From Gordius sp. MW1 (Eukaryota > Nematomorpha > Gordioida > Gordea > Gordiidae): 64,000 nucleotides of DNA. Position 1 is the first letter of the stretch; each line of letters begins with the position of its first letter. Position numbers and translations under genes: made by a program. The stretch lies in assembly GCA_964036665.1 (NCBI GenBank), contig OZ038526.1:8618001-8682000 (forward strand). The letters run 5' to 3'. Of the stretch, positions 34,586 to 46,073 are shown piece after piece. The notes under the pieces were generated by a model that was not told the DNA's origin, made no database searches, and was given only the letters and a program-made list of their open reading frames with translations.

Positions 34586-35327
34586 TAGAGGTATGCACGG
34601 ATCCGACATCCGATCCGTCCGAACTCGGATCGGATCAACATTTTAATTTTGGAAGTCGGATCGGATCGGATTAACATTTTATTTTAGTCGGATCGGATCG
34701 GATTTTCAAATTTAAAATAAACAATAATAAGTTCTAATTAATTAAATTAATAATTTTTAGTATACCTTTTCATAATTATCTTTGCATTCTTTTTTTAATT
34801 TACCATTTTTGATGCCCAATACCACCTCTCACCTTGTATCTAGCGTTTTTCCCTAGCTAGACTTTCTTGTTTGGCGAGAAAGGAGCTAGTGTCAATGATA
34901 AACCAGCATCTCCCGTTTCCTTTTTAGCTCACGCATCTCTTTCTATCTCAACTCAACTCAACTCCGAAAATTATCAATCACAATCTCACTTTTCCTTAAA
35001 GCAGACGCGTAGCTCCTTTCCCCCAACCAGAAAATTTAGATTTTATTATTTTTATATGATAATATGGAATTAGTCAAATAAAATTTTATATTTATTTCAG
35101 GTCTATTAAAATTGCTATACCTTATTTTTATGTATTTTGAATTTAATCATCAATAAAAAGTTCTGTTCGTAAAATCTTAATTTAAAAATTTCGGATCGGA
35201 TCGGATCGTATTTAGATTTTAAAAAACTCGGATCGGATCGGATTTAGATTTTAAAAAACTCGGATCGAATCGGATGGATATAACATTTTTCAATAACCCC
35301 TCGGATCGGATCGGATCAAAACCTCTA
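34586..35327. mobile_element. hAT element with GGATC subterminal arrays, 742 bp
   Basis: It starts TAGAGGTATGCACGGATC and ends GATCAAAACCTCTA. A perfect 8-bp duplication ATTCACAC flanks it (34578-34585 and 35328-35335). Each end carries runs of CGGATCGGATCGGAT separated by AT-rich spacers. The centre is AT-rich and non-coding. It belongs to the same structural class as the GCCCG and CGAGA elements of this window. Confidence 0.9.
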
Positions 35328-35499
35328 ATTCACACTCACACACACAGTTTAAGGGAATTACTTATTCTTGCCAATGCTAACGAAGGGTCTCAGCTAATTC
35401 AAATAAATAAACGACACGTTTACAAAGATTGAATAATAAATAAATAAATGGTTTGCCATTTTGATTAAGAAAAAAATGGTTTATAATTAAATAGTCAAG

Positions 35500-35685
35500 G
35501 GGGAAAAATTAAATAATGTAAATTTTTTTCTAAGTCGAGACATGTCGAGATTTTTTCCTAAGAAGAGACGAGATCGAGATTTTTGTAGGTCTAGAGGATA
35601 GGTAGATATTCTCATGATAAAACCCCAGATGACACGAGATTTGGCTATCGAGACGGAGACAACATCGAACATCATACCTCTTCAA
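35500..35685. mobile_element. degraded end of the CGAGA hAT family
   Basis: The stretch aagtcgagacatgtcgagat ... gagacgagatcgagattttt ... atcgagacggagacaacatc matches, in reverse, the array end of the elements at 53660, 56054 and 61107. It is diverged, with only one end visible. Confidence 0.65.
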
Positions 35686-36269
35686 CAGTAGCATTAAAAC
35701 GGAAAAATGCCTAACGATTGTAGGGATAACTATTTCATATCGATGTACTATATGAATACCCAGAATTGTATTAAATTTTCAGGGATATATGACTTGACAC
35801 CTCTAATTGTCAAGGAGAAGTTGACAAAACAAAGCCTAGGGGATTGGGAAAATTATAATTAGCTATTTCGGATTCCCGCGGGACAGTTTAACACCAAAGC
35901 CTTGAACATTGTTAGAAGATTAAGAGGTGTTTATGATTAGAATTTGTTAATGAGAAAGAACCTAGAAGTAGATTAAAATTGTTTAGAGAAAACGTGATGC
36001 TGGAATTATAGGTGGGGGTCTTATAATGTAAAACTCTTTTAAAAACAATAAAAGTGCGATTCAGCCTTGGTCGCTTGATCAAAATGAAAATGGATAGTAC
36101 TACAAAGAAAATTTGGCGGCGAATTACCTTTGAGATGTTTTTAAATAATTATGTGTGAAAAGCTGAACATAATCTGACAAAGATTATACATAGAATGGTC
36201 AATGAATTATAAAAGTTGCCTTACGATATATGAATACGCAATAGAGTACATAAAAAAGATTTTAATATG
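35686..36269. other. unassigned DNA, possible decayed coding remnant
   Basis: A plus-strand reading from about 35785 gives longish open stretches interrupted by stops (for example VKEKLTKQSLGDWENYN and RIPAGQFNTKALNIVRRLRG). I do not recognise it. It may be an old element body. Confidence 0.2.
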
Positions 36270-36579
36270 CATAGACTAATAAAACCATAGACTGCCGAAC
36301 AGCTGATAATTTTCCAGCAAATATAGCAAGCGCCATTTTGTGGGAAATTGCAACCAAACAATAGAATTCAGAAAAATTTATTGTTCTAATTTACTTATTT
36401 TTTTTTGATTTATCAATTAAGTTATTAGTCTTATATATTTTCTTCAATATTTTATCGTAGAGAAGTATAAATATACCTGTTGTTGAATTTTTCCTACATT
36501 ATGGCAGCTATTTTGGTGTCTGAATGATTTTAATAGTAAAAATCAGCTGTTCGGCAGTCTATAGTTTTATTAGTCTATG
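36270..36579. mobile_element. foldback MITE with long inverted ends, 310 bp
   Basis: The ends CATAGACTAATAAAACCATA and TAGTTTTATTAGTCTATG are part of inverted repeats of about 40 bp that include CTGCCGAACAGCTG. A perfect 8-bp duplication TTAATATG flanks it (36262-36269 and 36580-36587). The 8-bp duplication fits hAT or P-type elements. There is no ORF. Confidence 0.85.
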
Positions 36580-36587
36580 TTAATATG

Positions 36588-37543
36588 AAAAAAAAGCACG
36601 GGACATTGTAAAAGGCAAAAGGGAACATAATGTCTAGAGCTCTGTAAATATCTTTAACATTTTTACAGGCGGATGGTGAAATGGATAAAAAAGTGGAAAA
36701 AGCATGAATACTGAGTGGGTTATATAAAAAGATTTTAAAAGATTCTGTGTGATATAATAATTCGATAAAGCTTAAAACGCAAACATTATAGATTAAATGT
36801 ATAGCTTATATTTTTATTTGGGAACTGTAAGCCTTGAGTAAAAAAGCAAAAGCTTTTGGAGATACTAAGATGGATGTTAAGAAAGGACAATGTGATGAAG
36901 CTGTACGATAATATATAGAGATGGTCATGTAAATAAATGACATTATGACTAGAAGGAAAGAAAATTTAACGGCTAAAGCCTCGTGAAAATCAGAGAGGAA
37001 GTTTCAAACTTACGTACTATTTTGAACAAATCACGATATGTAAACCCATATGTGTAAACCTGTATGATAAATTATTAAAGAGAAATAGTCAAATTAATAT
37101 TTAAGATATTAGACGTGACTAATCATGGGAAAATAACCTGATGGTAGCTAAAAAAGGCGTTTAAATCCAGTGATAATTTTTGTTTTGTCTATGAGGTTCG
37201 TAAATATACAAATGAGGGCATTTTTTATAGCAAATGTAGGATAATTAAAAAAGTACTCTTTTATTTATATCATGACTAGAGAATTTTGTAACTACTATTT
37301 TTATAAGAGGAGATATTACATCGTTTTGGACTTTTATTTAGGGGTATAAAATATAATTGATAAGAATTGTTCAATTTTAAGTTGTTTACTTATTGGCGTT
37401 TATTACATTAGTTGCCGTAAATATATTATTTGTGTGCATAAATTTTTTTTAATGTATATATTGTTTATTTAAACGTAAGAACATTATAAAAACAAAGTGT
37501 TAAAACTCGAAAAATATAAGAGCGGGTATAAAAAAAATTATAA
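36588..37543. other. unassigned intergenic DNA
   Basis: The sequence is AT-rich with no recognisable domain in any frame and no clear repeats. Confidence 0.3.
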
Positions 37544-37875
37544 TTAAAAAGCGTCGCATGCGTCATCTAATAAAAGAGGCCAGCTGTCGGCCAGGGATTT
37601 AAAATTGTACTCTGCAATAAAAATACCAATTTTTTGTTTAAGTAAAAAATTTGTGGAATATTTAGAGGGCGGGCAGCGACGGCTGATATCTTTAAAAAGT
37701 TTGATGGCGGCAGGACCAAAAGTCCCAGAACACGAGGCAACGACGGGGGTAAAAATATTAGAGGGTAGGAGGGCCTGGTATTTTACCGTTTTGCGGTGTT
37801 CGGCGAGGGTCATAGCATTGTAGTTCTGGTAAGAGGGGGCAAAAATGTCTATGCAGGTGAAATCCCATTTAAGGG
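37544..37875 (-). mobile_element. LINE ORF2 C-terminal fragment
   Basis: The minus-strand frame reads DFTCIDIFAPSYQNYNAMTL, AEHRKTVKYQALL, IFTPVVASCSGTFGPAAI and LLKQKIGIFIAEYNFKSL. This matches the post-RT tail found in many invertebrate LINEs (AE.RK..KY..L...F.P.A.ET.G......F...L.RR......Q.IS..I). Only this tail is present, so the copy is heavily truncated at its 5' side. It ends with a stop just after DDACDAF. Confidence 0.7.
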
Positions 37876-38264
37876 GTAGACTATTTTGCCAATAAATTTT
37901 ATTCCCAAAATTTTCTTCTAGCTGAGACTCTTAAGAGGTTTAAAAAAACAAAATGATTCAAGGAATTTAAATTTTTATTGAAAAGGGGCATTTATGCTTA
38001 AGCAAATATTTCAAATTCTATTAAATTTCCGTATAAAAATCTTGTCAAGGATTTTAATTACGTTAGGTTCAAATATATCCTCCTAATAAATATGATACCC
38101 AACTTCAGTTTTAATAACATTAAAACTATGATGCTAATCTTTCATGCCGAACCAAATAAATATAGACTAAACTTGACACATAATTTATATAATAGGTTGC
38201 CAATTGTCATATGCCATATGACTCCTTAAAATTTTTATAATTCATTCATTATTATATATTCAAG
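37876..38264. other. region upstream of MFAP1
   Basis: This is the 5' flank of MFAP1, AT-rich, with no supported core promoter. The bases just before the start codon are attatatattcaag, so an AG dinucleotide abuts the ATG. That would allow a splice acceptor at the start codon. Confidence 0.3.
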
Positions 38265-41200
38265 ATGACTGACGTTGGGCTTCCCAAGCCTACACCAATT
38301 CAATGCACTGCTGGGGCTATTCCATTTCTGAACGAAAAAGGTAATAAATGTTGGGTATTATATTAACAAAAACTTTCCAGGGGAAGTGTCAATGAAGAAG
38401 GTGAAGGTTCAAAGATATATTTCTGGCAAAAGGTGAAATCTATTTAATAATGTTTTACTTATATTACATTTACGCTTGCACGTTTATTCTAAAAGTGACC
38501 AATGCCTTTTGTTTAGTCTGATTTACTATGAATTGGGATTTCCTTGTTCACACTATTTTTTAATCAATTTCATATTAAGGAATGATTTGTTTCAAATTAA
38601 ATTAAACTAACCTTAAATTTAGACCAGATTTTGCACCAGAATCAAGTGAAGAAAGTGATGAGGAATTGGAATTAAAGCTACAAAATGCAAATCAATCTTA
38701 TCCAATGGGTAAAATATCGTCAACGACTCATAGTCAACTTGAGGATAATCATTATCATGATAATGATAGGGAAAACGTACTAAATGAAGATAACTCAAAT
38801 GATGATGATTCTTTAAAAAACATGCCTGTTGACACAAACGTCATAACTAAGGCAGAAATTTTAGAAAAGTTATTATTATTTTAAATTTAAACTTTTATTA
38901 AAATTTGATTAAATTATAGTGATTTCTCTAACTGTTCATATTCTATACATTACTTTACATACTATGATTCATAATTATTTTTGATAATACTAAATGTTCA
39001 TCTTTTTTCTCATCCTATTTTTTTTAATATTATTGTCCTATGACTTAAGTGCATTTGTAAAGTTTTAATACATTTTATAGGTTGGCAAGGCACAAACAAA
39101 TGCACCAACAAAACATGGTAGAATATGAATCTACAACCATTCACAAAGAATACCGAGATTATCAAGAAACAACCACTAATTATTCAACCTCAAAACCCAT
39201 TGTTGAAGAAAGGTCATCTAGTGAAGAGGAAGAACAAGATGATGAAGATGAAGAAGTAATCTATTTTGATCATTATTGACCCAACCTGGATTGTTCCTCA
39301 CATGTTTATGTTAAAATTTGTAAACTTAGCATGACTAAGTTACATTTTTAATGGAGTTTGAATTAGCTTAAATTATACCAATTATGTTTGTTTCAAACTT
39401 AAACTTTGAGCCAAATTATGGTGCAACTAAATATGCCCATTTATAAGAATGAGTCACACTTTGGATTTATGTCAAAGATTAGGCCTTATCTTATTTTATT
39501 AAATGTTATAAGCTCGAATATTAAGCAAAGAACACGTTATTTAAGTGTTTAAATTTAATATCAATTGCGTAGCAATTTATAAAATATATTTTTAATTGAC
39601 ACCTATTTAAATGGTTAACCCCAAAAGTTAATAATCACTAGGGTAGGTTAAAAATGTCATTTCTGCTCCAAATATGCTTCTAACCCTCGTAATAACTCCT
39701 CACCACATATTGCAAAGCCACCCTTCTATCATTTATCCTAAATTAAAGTTCTTTGGGTTCTTTAGGACAGCACGCAAAGTTTGTTGTCCATCCAATAATT
39801 GCTTATAAATCACCAAACATGACTATGCCTAAGTGATATTAGAGCATCATTCATTGAATGCTACAGTTTCATAATATTTAAAGTGTTAAAACTTATTTAT
39901 ATGTTAGTGACTCGTAACATAAATGAATTTCTGATACCCCAATAGCAAATAGTTATGATTTTGCCTATTTTGGCAGATAAATATGTGAAACTTTATATGT
40001 GTGATATACTTATGTGAAATTATTTATTGTCAATACTCCGTAATTAAATAAATATAAGGATGGATTGATAAAATGTCATCTTACCCATTCACTCACTTTC
40101 CTTCAATGTTTTTTTGTGTGATTTCATCTTCAAATTTAATTGATTTTTATTCCTCGAAGATAATCGATTTTCATTTTACCCTACTCATCATTTTATCAAT
40201 CCACCCTTATTACTTAAGTAATATACCTGATGTCTTAAATTAATAACTAGGGTGCCCTATCAAATCGCCGAAAACCATCTCGCCGAATTTAATGTCCCCC
40301 GGTTAAAAAAAGTCCCTTAATTTAAAATCGTCCCCCATTCAACCAATCACAAAATGTCCCAGGTGAATTCGGCGAGATGGTTTTCGGCAAGTTGACGGGC
40401 CACCAATAACTAGAAGGCCCTGCAAAATCGTCCCCTAACTTTCACTCACCAGATTAACGATGAGAAATTAAGTAAATAGGGCGTGAAGTTCAATTATTTT
40501 GAGACCGTCAACTAGTGTTTCGAACAAATCATTTCGTTTTCACGATCGTCATATAATATGATATTAATGCATTGTATCCATGGAAAATACGTTTAATTCG
40601 CGTTGTTCGAGGTGTAAAACACATGGTAATTTTTTTCGTATATTTTTATGCATAGGCGTAGCCAGGGTGTGGCGGCTGCCCCTTATAATTCCAAAAATGA
40701 TTCTAAATTTGATATAATTATGGCTAAAACTACTAAAAATGATCATTTTGCCCCTCTCTAAATCATTATTGCCCCCCCCTCTAAATCCAATCCTAACTAG
40801 GCCAATGTTTTTATGTATACTGCTTTGAATAAATGGTTATATATAGTTGTAGCCCTAATAATACAACGTATTTTGGCGGCGACCCCAATTTAATTTGACG
40901 CTTTTAGGAGATCGAAAGGAGGAGGATGGCCTTGCGTAGGAAGGCGCTCGAGAGGCTGGCATCGATCGAGGACCGGGAGGGGGGCGAGGGGGGCACGAGG
41001 CCTGGGAAGAGGGGAGCAGGTCAACCCCCTCGTCGGACCCGGAGCGAGGAGGAGCCTGGAACCGATTCCTCTTCGGCATCGGATCCGGATTTTGGAACCG
41101 GGGCGATAAAATCGGAGTCATCCGATGGTTCGGGTGAAGAGACGAGCGAGGACGGGGAGAGTAGCGAAGATGAGGATGATGCCCCCTTCCAACCCCATCA

Positions 41201-44200
41201 CCACCAACGCCTCAAACCCGTCTTCGTTGCCAAGTGCGTTATATTAGCTTTAGAGTTTTAGAACTTGCTTCGTCATTTTCTCTGCTAAATTTTGAACTTT
41301 AATTCATGGGCGTAGCAATAGGGCAGAGGGGGACCAGGGAGGGGCGGCTTCTCCCTCCTCTAAATCCAAAATTTTGTTGAAATTTATTAAAATTATGGCT
41401 AAAAATTTAAAGGAATGATCATTTTGCCCCTCCCTAAATCATTATTGCCCCCCCCTCTAATCCCAATGCTACGCCCATCTTTTGTTAATTTAATAGGATT
41501 TTGATCCAAATTTACCAGGGGCACGGGACTTTAGTCGGTAGTGTTATTAATGAGAGTTAGGTGATGGGATTAAAAGAGTTTTGAATCCCTGAGGTTGAGT
41601 TGTTGGGTTGAAGCCAGGATACTTTCCTAATGATTTTTAACACGCGCTTGTACTCGGAAATTTTGAAAAGATAACATGCACTGATCCTAATTATTATTAA
41701 TTATGCTCTTTTCTTTTAAGCTTAAATGAGGTATTGTTGCAATTACTTTTAAACCGCGAAGCAAGTTAGAAATGCAATAATACACATTAGATAAGTTAGT
41801 AAAGTTTTTTTTAGTAAATAATGTTAGTTTTTGAAAATAAGTTTAATATCGAGCTCGACATTGTTGACCAGTGTAACTGGTACCTTAACAATTATTCGTT
41901 AGTGTTATTTACAAATTGGTTGGGAAAACTGACCCCGATAAAATTCTGACGTTTACATCTTGAAATGTTTTAGTGTAACATGCGTTAAGACAATGCTAAG
42001 TTCAGGGTTAGAATTAACAATAATATACTACCAGATCTCTGGAATATTAAAAATGACTAAAGCTGATCATTTATCTGAACATTTGGAGTAATGAAACTCT
42101 TTGAATTGTATGTAGGAAAGATCGCATCACTATACAAGAAAAGGAGAAGGAGGACCAGCGGCAAAAGGAGCTAGAAACTTTAGCCAAAAAGTTGGCTGAC
42201 TATAGGAAGAAAGATTCGCTACGCGTAAGTGTTGACTTACTTAATGTCTTCTTTAAGGCCCCAATTTTAACGCATAAAGCATTATTCGTTTTTGATAAAA
42301 TTTACCTCTTGACATTTGTATAAATTTCAAAACAAGTTAAAAACATTTAACATAAAAAGCTGACACGTCCTGATGCAGGTAAGTTATTTGTACCCAATCG
42401 ATTTTGCATAACAATTTTAATGGATTTTACCCTTAATATTATCGGCTAATTTCTATATTTACAACGTTACGATAATATAGTTTATTGCTATATATCTAAT
42501 TATTATACATTAGGTTAATATATTACAATTATAAAAAAAACAATATAAAAGGAGCGTTATATAAGTAATGTCTTCATCTTCCTTAGGCCATGAATACAGA
42601 AAAGATTAAAAAACATTGATCGTTTTAATACAAATTCGGGAGAATATTTAGAAGGAGGGGGGAGGGGATTGACTGACTATTGGTGTGAATAAAGCCAAAT
42701 CCATTTTTCCATATGTTCCTGTACAGGAGGAAATAATTGCGCTAAAAATACCTGACTCCTAGAGGGCTTTGTATTTACATCGCATATATTGACTAGTACG
42801 TTTACCAAATCGGGGCTAGTCAAATACATAAATCCGGGCTGGCTTAAGATAAATTAAGGTAAAACACGCATAGCATTAACTTGTTTTACACGCGCTTAGT
42901 TGGCGGAACAGGAGATCAAGCGCGAATTTTACGCTTCCAACGAGGCTAAAGAAGCTCGAGAACCCAACCTAGAAGACGTTTTGACCGACGATAACGACGA
43001 AGAAACCGGTTACGAGCGTTGGAAAACGCGAGAAGCTGAGCGCATCAAGCGCGACCGCGATGAAATTGAAAAGTTCGTTTTAATATTAACAGCGCTCGAT
43101 TTCGCTTTTAAAACCCCCTTTTTGCTATTACTCATCACGATTCTGGCGTTTTATTATTGCGTTCTAAGGCTATTTTTATCGACGGATTCATACTGCTGTT
43201 TACTCTTCTTTTTTGTACAGCTATCTAGAAGGTACGGTTCTAATGCCATTAGTGCTTGTTATAGAAATGCTCCCTCTTAAAAGTATTTTGGGACCAACTT
43301 TAAATTGCTTAAAAACTCTCATTTTAATGGAAATTTATGTTACGTTTTAGACAATTTTTGTAATCCGCGAACACATTTAATGAGTAGGGCTCAACAGGAA
43401 AAACTGGAGATTGAAAGGTTACACAACATGACGGAGGAGGAGAGGTTGCAAGAGGCGCATAACAACCCCAAACTCGTCACAAATAAACCCCAAAAGGGCA
43501 AATACAAATTTCTGCAAAAATACTACCACCGCGGTGCCTTTTACCTGGTAAAATAGGATATCTTTAAAATTGATTTTAATTATCGATTGTCCATGGAAAT
43601 TTTTTTTTGACATAAGATTACTTTAAAATTTTGCGACTTGTATTTGATATAGGACAAGGAAGAAGATGTGCTTAAAAGGGACGTTAGCGCACCGACGTTG
43701 GAGGACCACTTTGACAAAACAATTATGCCCAAAATTATGCAGGTAATGTGAATGAATAAGACGTGGGAATTTGTTGTTCATGAGCGTTGAAAGTTGAATT
43801 AATTTAAAGCTTGATTTGTATTGCACTTCAGAAATTTGGTTAAATTTTTAAAACTAAATTAGCAGAGAGACATTAAAAGAAACCAGATGTTGTGATGCTC
43901 ATTACTTCAATCCTAATATTTGTTATAATAAATTGTTAAGGTTTTTTATCCCTATTTTAAATCGTTAAGCCTAACACGTTCAATTTAAGAATGAATGCCA
44001 TCCGTTTAGTTTTAATGTGTTTTGATTATATTATTTCTGGTGTACAGTAAGTGATCTATATATTAGTAAATACATTTTTAACATGAAGTAGAGTTAAACG
44101 AGCTAATTAATTATTTTTCCTTATTTCTAACTGCATCGATGTTTCAAAGGTCAAAAACTTTGGTAAATCTGGTCGTACTAAATACACTCACCTCGTGGAC

Positions 44201-44329
44201 CAAGATACGACTTTGTTCGATTCTCCTTGGACCGCACAAAACCCGATGAACATCAAATTTGTCAACACCCATTCTGGTGGAATGAAACAAGTGTTTAATA
44301 GACCGGCCTCATCCAAAAAGACGAAATAA
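38265..44329 (+). CDS. MFAP1: microfibrillar-associated protein 1 (MFAP1), spliceosomal, 10 exons
   Basis: Exons: 38265-38340, 38381-38432, 38623-38868, 39081-39255, 40908-41233, 42116-42224, 42900-43072, 43388-43547, 43653-43742, 44150-44329. All junctions are GT-AG and phases close to 528 aa (human about 439). MFAP1 is a nuclear B-complex spliceosome protein that partners PRPF38A. Conserved blocks in order: [20 protein letters not shown] with [23 protein letters not shown], an acidic [11 protein letters not shown] run into [45 protein letters not shown] with [52 protein letters not shown] and [20 protein letters not shown]. Intron 1 is only 40 nt, intron 4 is 1652 nt, and the introns hold MITEs. 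Exon 5 is strikingly GC-rich. The extra length lies in the acidic exons 3-5. Confidence 0.95.
39256..40250. other. first part of MFAP1 intron 4
   Basis: This is AT-rich intronic sequence. No repeat family is recognised before the MITE that begins at 40251. Confidence 0.4.
40251..40404. mobile_element. short foldback MITE with 9-bp target duplication (copy 2)
   Basis: It starts GGTGCCCTATCAAATCGCCG and ends with the complement of GGTGGCCCGTCAACTTGCCG. A perfect 9-bp duplication AATAACTAG flanks it (40242-40250 and 40405-40413). It is the same family as 1062-1236, here in MFAP1 intron 4. Confidence 0.9.
40651..40807. mobile_element. hAT-type MITE, 157 bp
   Basis: The ends cataggcgtagccagggtgt and cctaactaggccaatg are inverted, with decay on the right. 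A perfect 8-bp duplication TTTTTATG flanks it (40643-40650 and 40808-40815). It lies in MFAP1 intron 4, 100 bp before exon 5. Confidence 0.85.
41305..41478. mobile_element. hAT-type MITE, about 174 bp
   Basis: The ends catgggcgtagcaatagggc and caatgctacgcccat are inverted. The interior (gatcattttgcccctcccta) matches the 40651 and 45930 copies. A clean target duplication is not visible. It lies in MFAP1 intron 5. Confidence 0.75.
41479..42115. other. rest of MFAP1 intron 5
   Basis: This is intronic sequence with nothing else recognised. Intron 6 (42225-42899) likewise shows only AT-rich sequence. Confidence 0.4.
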
Positions 44330-44434
44330 TTTATAACGCTATTTATTAATAATAATTGTACATAATAGTATTTCCCTTGCGCATTGAAAATATTATGGAA
44401 AATGTTATAAAGAAAATTTGGGCTACATCCAAAT

Positions 44435-44836
44435 CAGAGACCAGATTAGCCCGGCCCGCTGCCCGAACCTGCCCGCCCGGCCCACGGGCCGGTGCCGGGC
44501 AACTGTCGTAAATTTTAACTTTTGGGCGGGCCCGGGCGGGCACCATAACAAGATTCGGGCGCAATTTTGTTTTTGTATATTTTGCCACTTTTTTGATTGA
44601 TTTCATATGTTAGTCCTAGTTCTCATTTTAAAAAAAAATCAGAAATTAAGATAAAATTTTAAAAAAATATAACGATTTTAGTCCTTAAAATTTTAAAACA
44701 CACCATTTCGCGCCGGGCAGTTTGGATAATTCGGACATTGCCGGGCGGACACATAGAAGGGTCGGGCGGGCAGATTAATTATAAAATCGGGCCGGGCCGG
44801 GTTTGGGCAGAAAAATCCTAACATATCTGACCTCTG
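44435..44836. mobile_element. short hAT derivative with GCCCG arrays, 402 bp
   Basis: The ends CAGAGACCAGA and TCTGACCTCTG match the 30752-33419 element. The flanks ATCCAAAT (44427-44434) and AACCAAAT (44837-44844) form an 8-bp duplication with one difference. GCCCG/CGGGC arrays occupy both ends with a short AT-rich centre. It begins about 100 bp after the MFAP1 stop codon, probably in or next to its 3' UTR. Confidence 0.85.
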
Positions 44837-44844
44837 AACCAAAT

Positions 44845-45929
44845 ATTGCTCGCGTTCTATGACATACATGGGGTTAGTTTTAAATTTCTGCAGACGTGAC
44901 AATTTATTGTGTCGCGTTAAATAACTTATTGCCCGCACTTAAGCTATTGAAGCCTTATGATCAACTATATTACCCTTGTATATAAGAGGTGTCGTTGCAA
45001 GCATATAATGTGTATAACATATCTAGATATCTTTTTTTTACTTTAAGGTAAAAGGTAATTTTATTACAATGTCATTTATAAAAAATGTGCATATTACATT
45101 ATTTTAATGATATCTTTTTTTGGCAACGTCTATATTTATCCTTATAATTAATTAAATTGGTTCTTGCATAGATTTTTTAACACAAAACTTTCAACCTTTA
45201 CAAGAACTTGACCCAAAAATTAATTTGACCCCAGTAGTCTAATTTCTCACCGAACGTTACATGACCCAATTTATACCATAAACTCCTCCCTAATATAAAG
45301 TAGAGCATAAGTGTCCCGTGCCAAAATAATTGAGAAATATGTTAAATCAGCAGAATTTTTGATTAATTTAACTCACCCTTTTTGCACGATTTTTATGAAA
45401 CATGTCAAGATAGATGTGGCAGCGGTTTCAAAGTCGATATGTTTTGACCTAGAGACGGCGCTTTTTTCTGTTTTTTATTAACCGCCCTTGCTTAGCTGTT
45501 GCTCTTAGTGACCTACGGGCTGTGCTCTAAAATAAAACAACGGGGCTTAATATAACTTAGCGGGCTTGGGCCGGGCTGAGATATACTAAAGGCCCGTTAC
45601 AAAATCAATTAGATTTAGTATACATACAAGTGTTTATCTAATGTTATTAATCTAATTTATAATTATTTTAGGTGATTAAATTAACAAAAAAACCTTCTTA
45701 GTTCATTAATTTATCAATATCTCAAGCCGCATTATAACTGTTAAAGATTATTCATACACGTGATTCTATGAGCGTAGCCATTAATAGTTTAGATAGGGCA
45801 AAAAATGTTTTTTTGATCAAGAATTTTTTAGAGGGGGGCGCAGCTCACCATCCCTGCATCGCCATTTAAACCATCTAGCAATACTGAGTGAATTAATTTA
45901 TTATGTAAAATTATATATATTCATTAACA
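44845..45929. other. unassigned DNA with GGGC-type repeat fragments
   Basis: The stretch 45530-45600 carries gcgggcttgggccgggctga. A related ggcctgggct / gggcgggcccgactg patch lies at 46394-46490, possibly the two ends of one old element. A solo MITE end (atgagcgtagccattaatag) lies at 45767. No gene is recognised. Confidence 0.4.
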
Positions 45930-46065
45930 GATGGGCTTAGCCAAGTGAGGGGAGGGCGGTTGCCCCTCTCTAAATTCAAAAATTTATCAAAATTATGGCT
46001 AATATTTCAAAAAATGATCATTTTGCTCCTCTCTAAATCAATTCCAATAGCTGGCTTCGCCCATA
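45930..46065. mobile_element. hAT-type MITE, 136 bp
   Basis: The ends gatgggcttagccaagtgag and gctggcttcgcccata are inverted. A perfect 8-bp duplication CATTAACA flanks it (45922-45929 and 46066-46073). It belongs to the same small family as 40651-40807. Confidence 0.85.
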
Positions 46066-46073
46066 CATTAACA

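Noticed and set aside
37605-37823. Plus-strand frame as a gene
   Set aside because: It is the shadow of the minus-strand LINE tail, which carries the conserved residues.
40855-41121. Minus-strand Pro/Ser-rich frame
   Set aside because: It is the shadow of MFAP1 exon 5, whose plus-strand frame matches the known protein.
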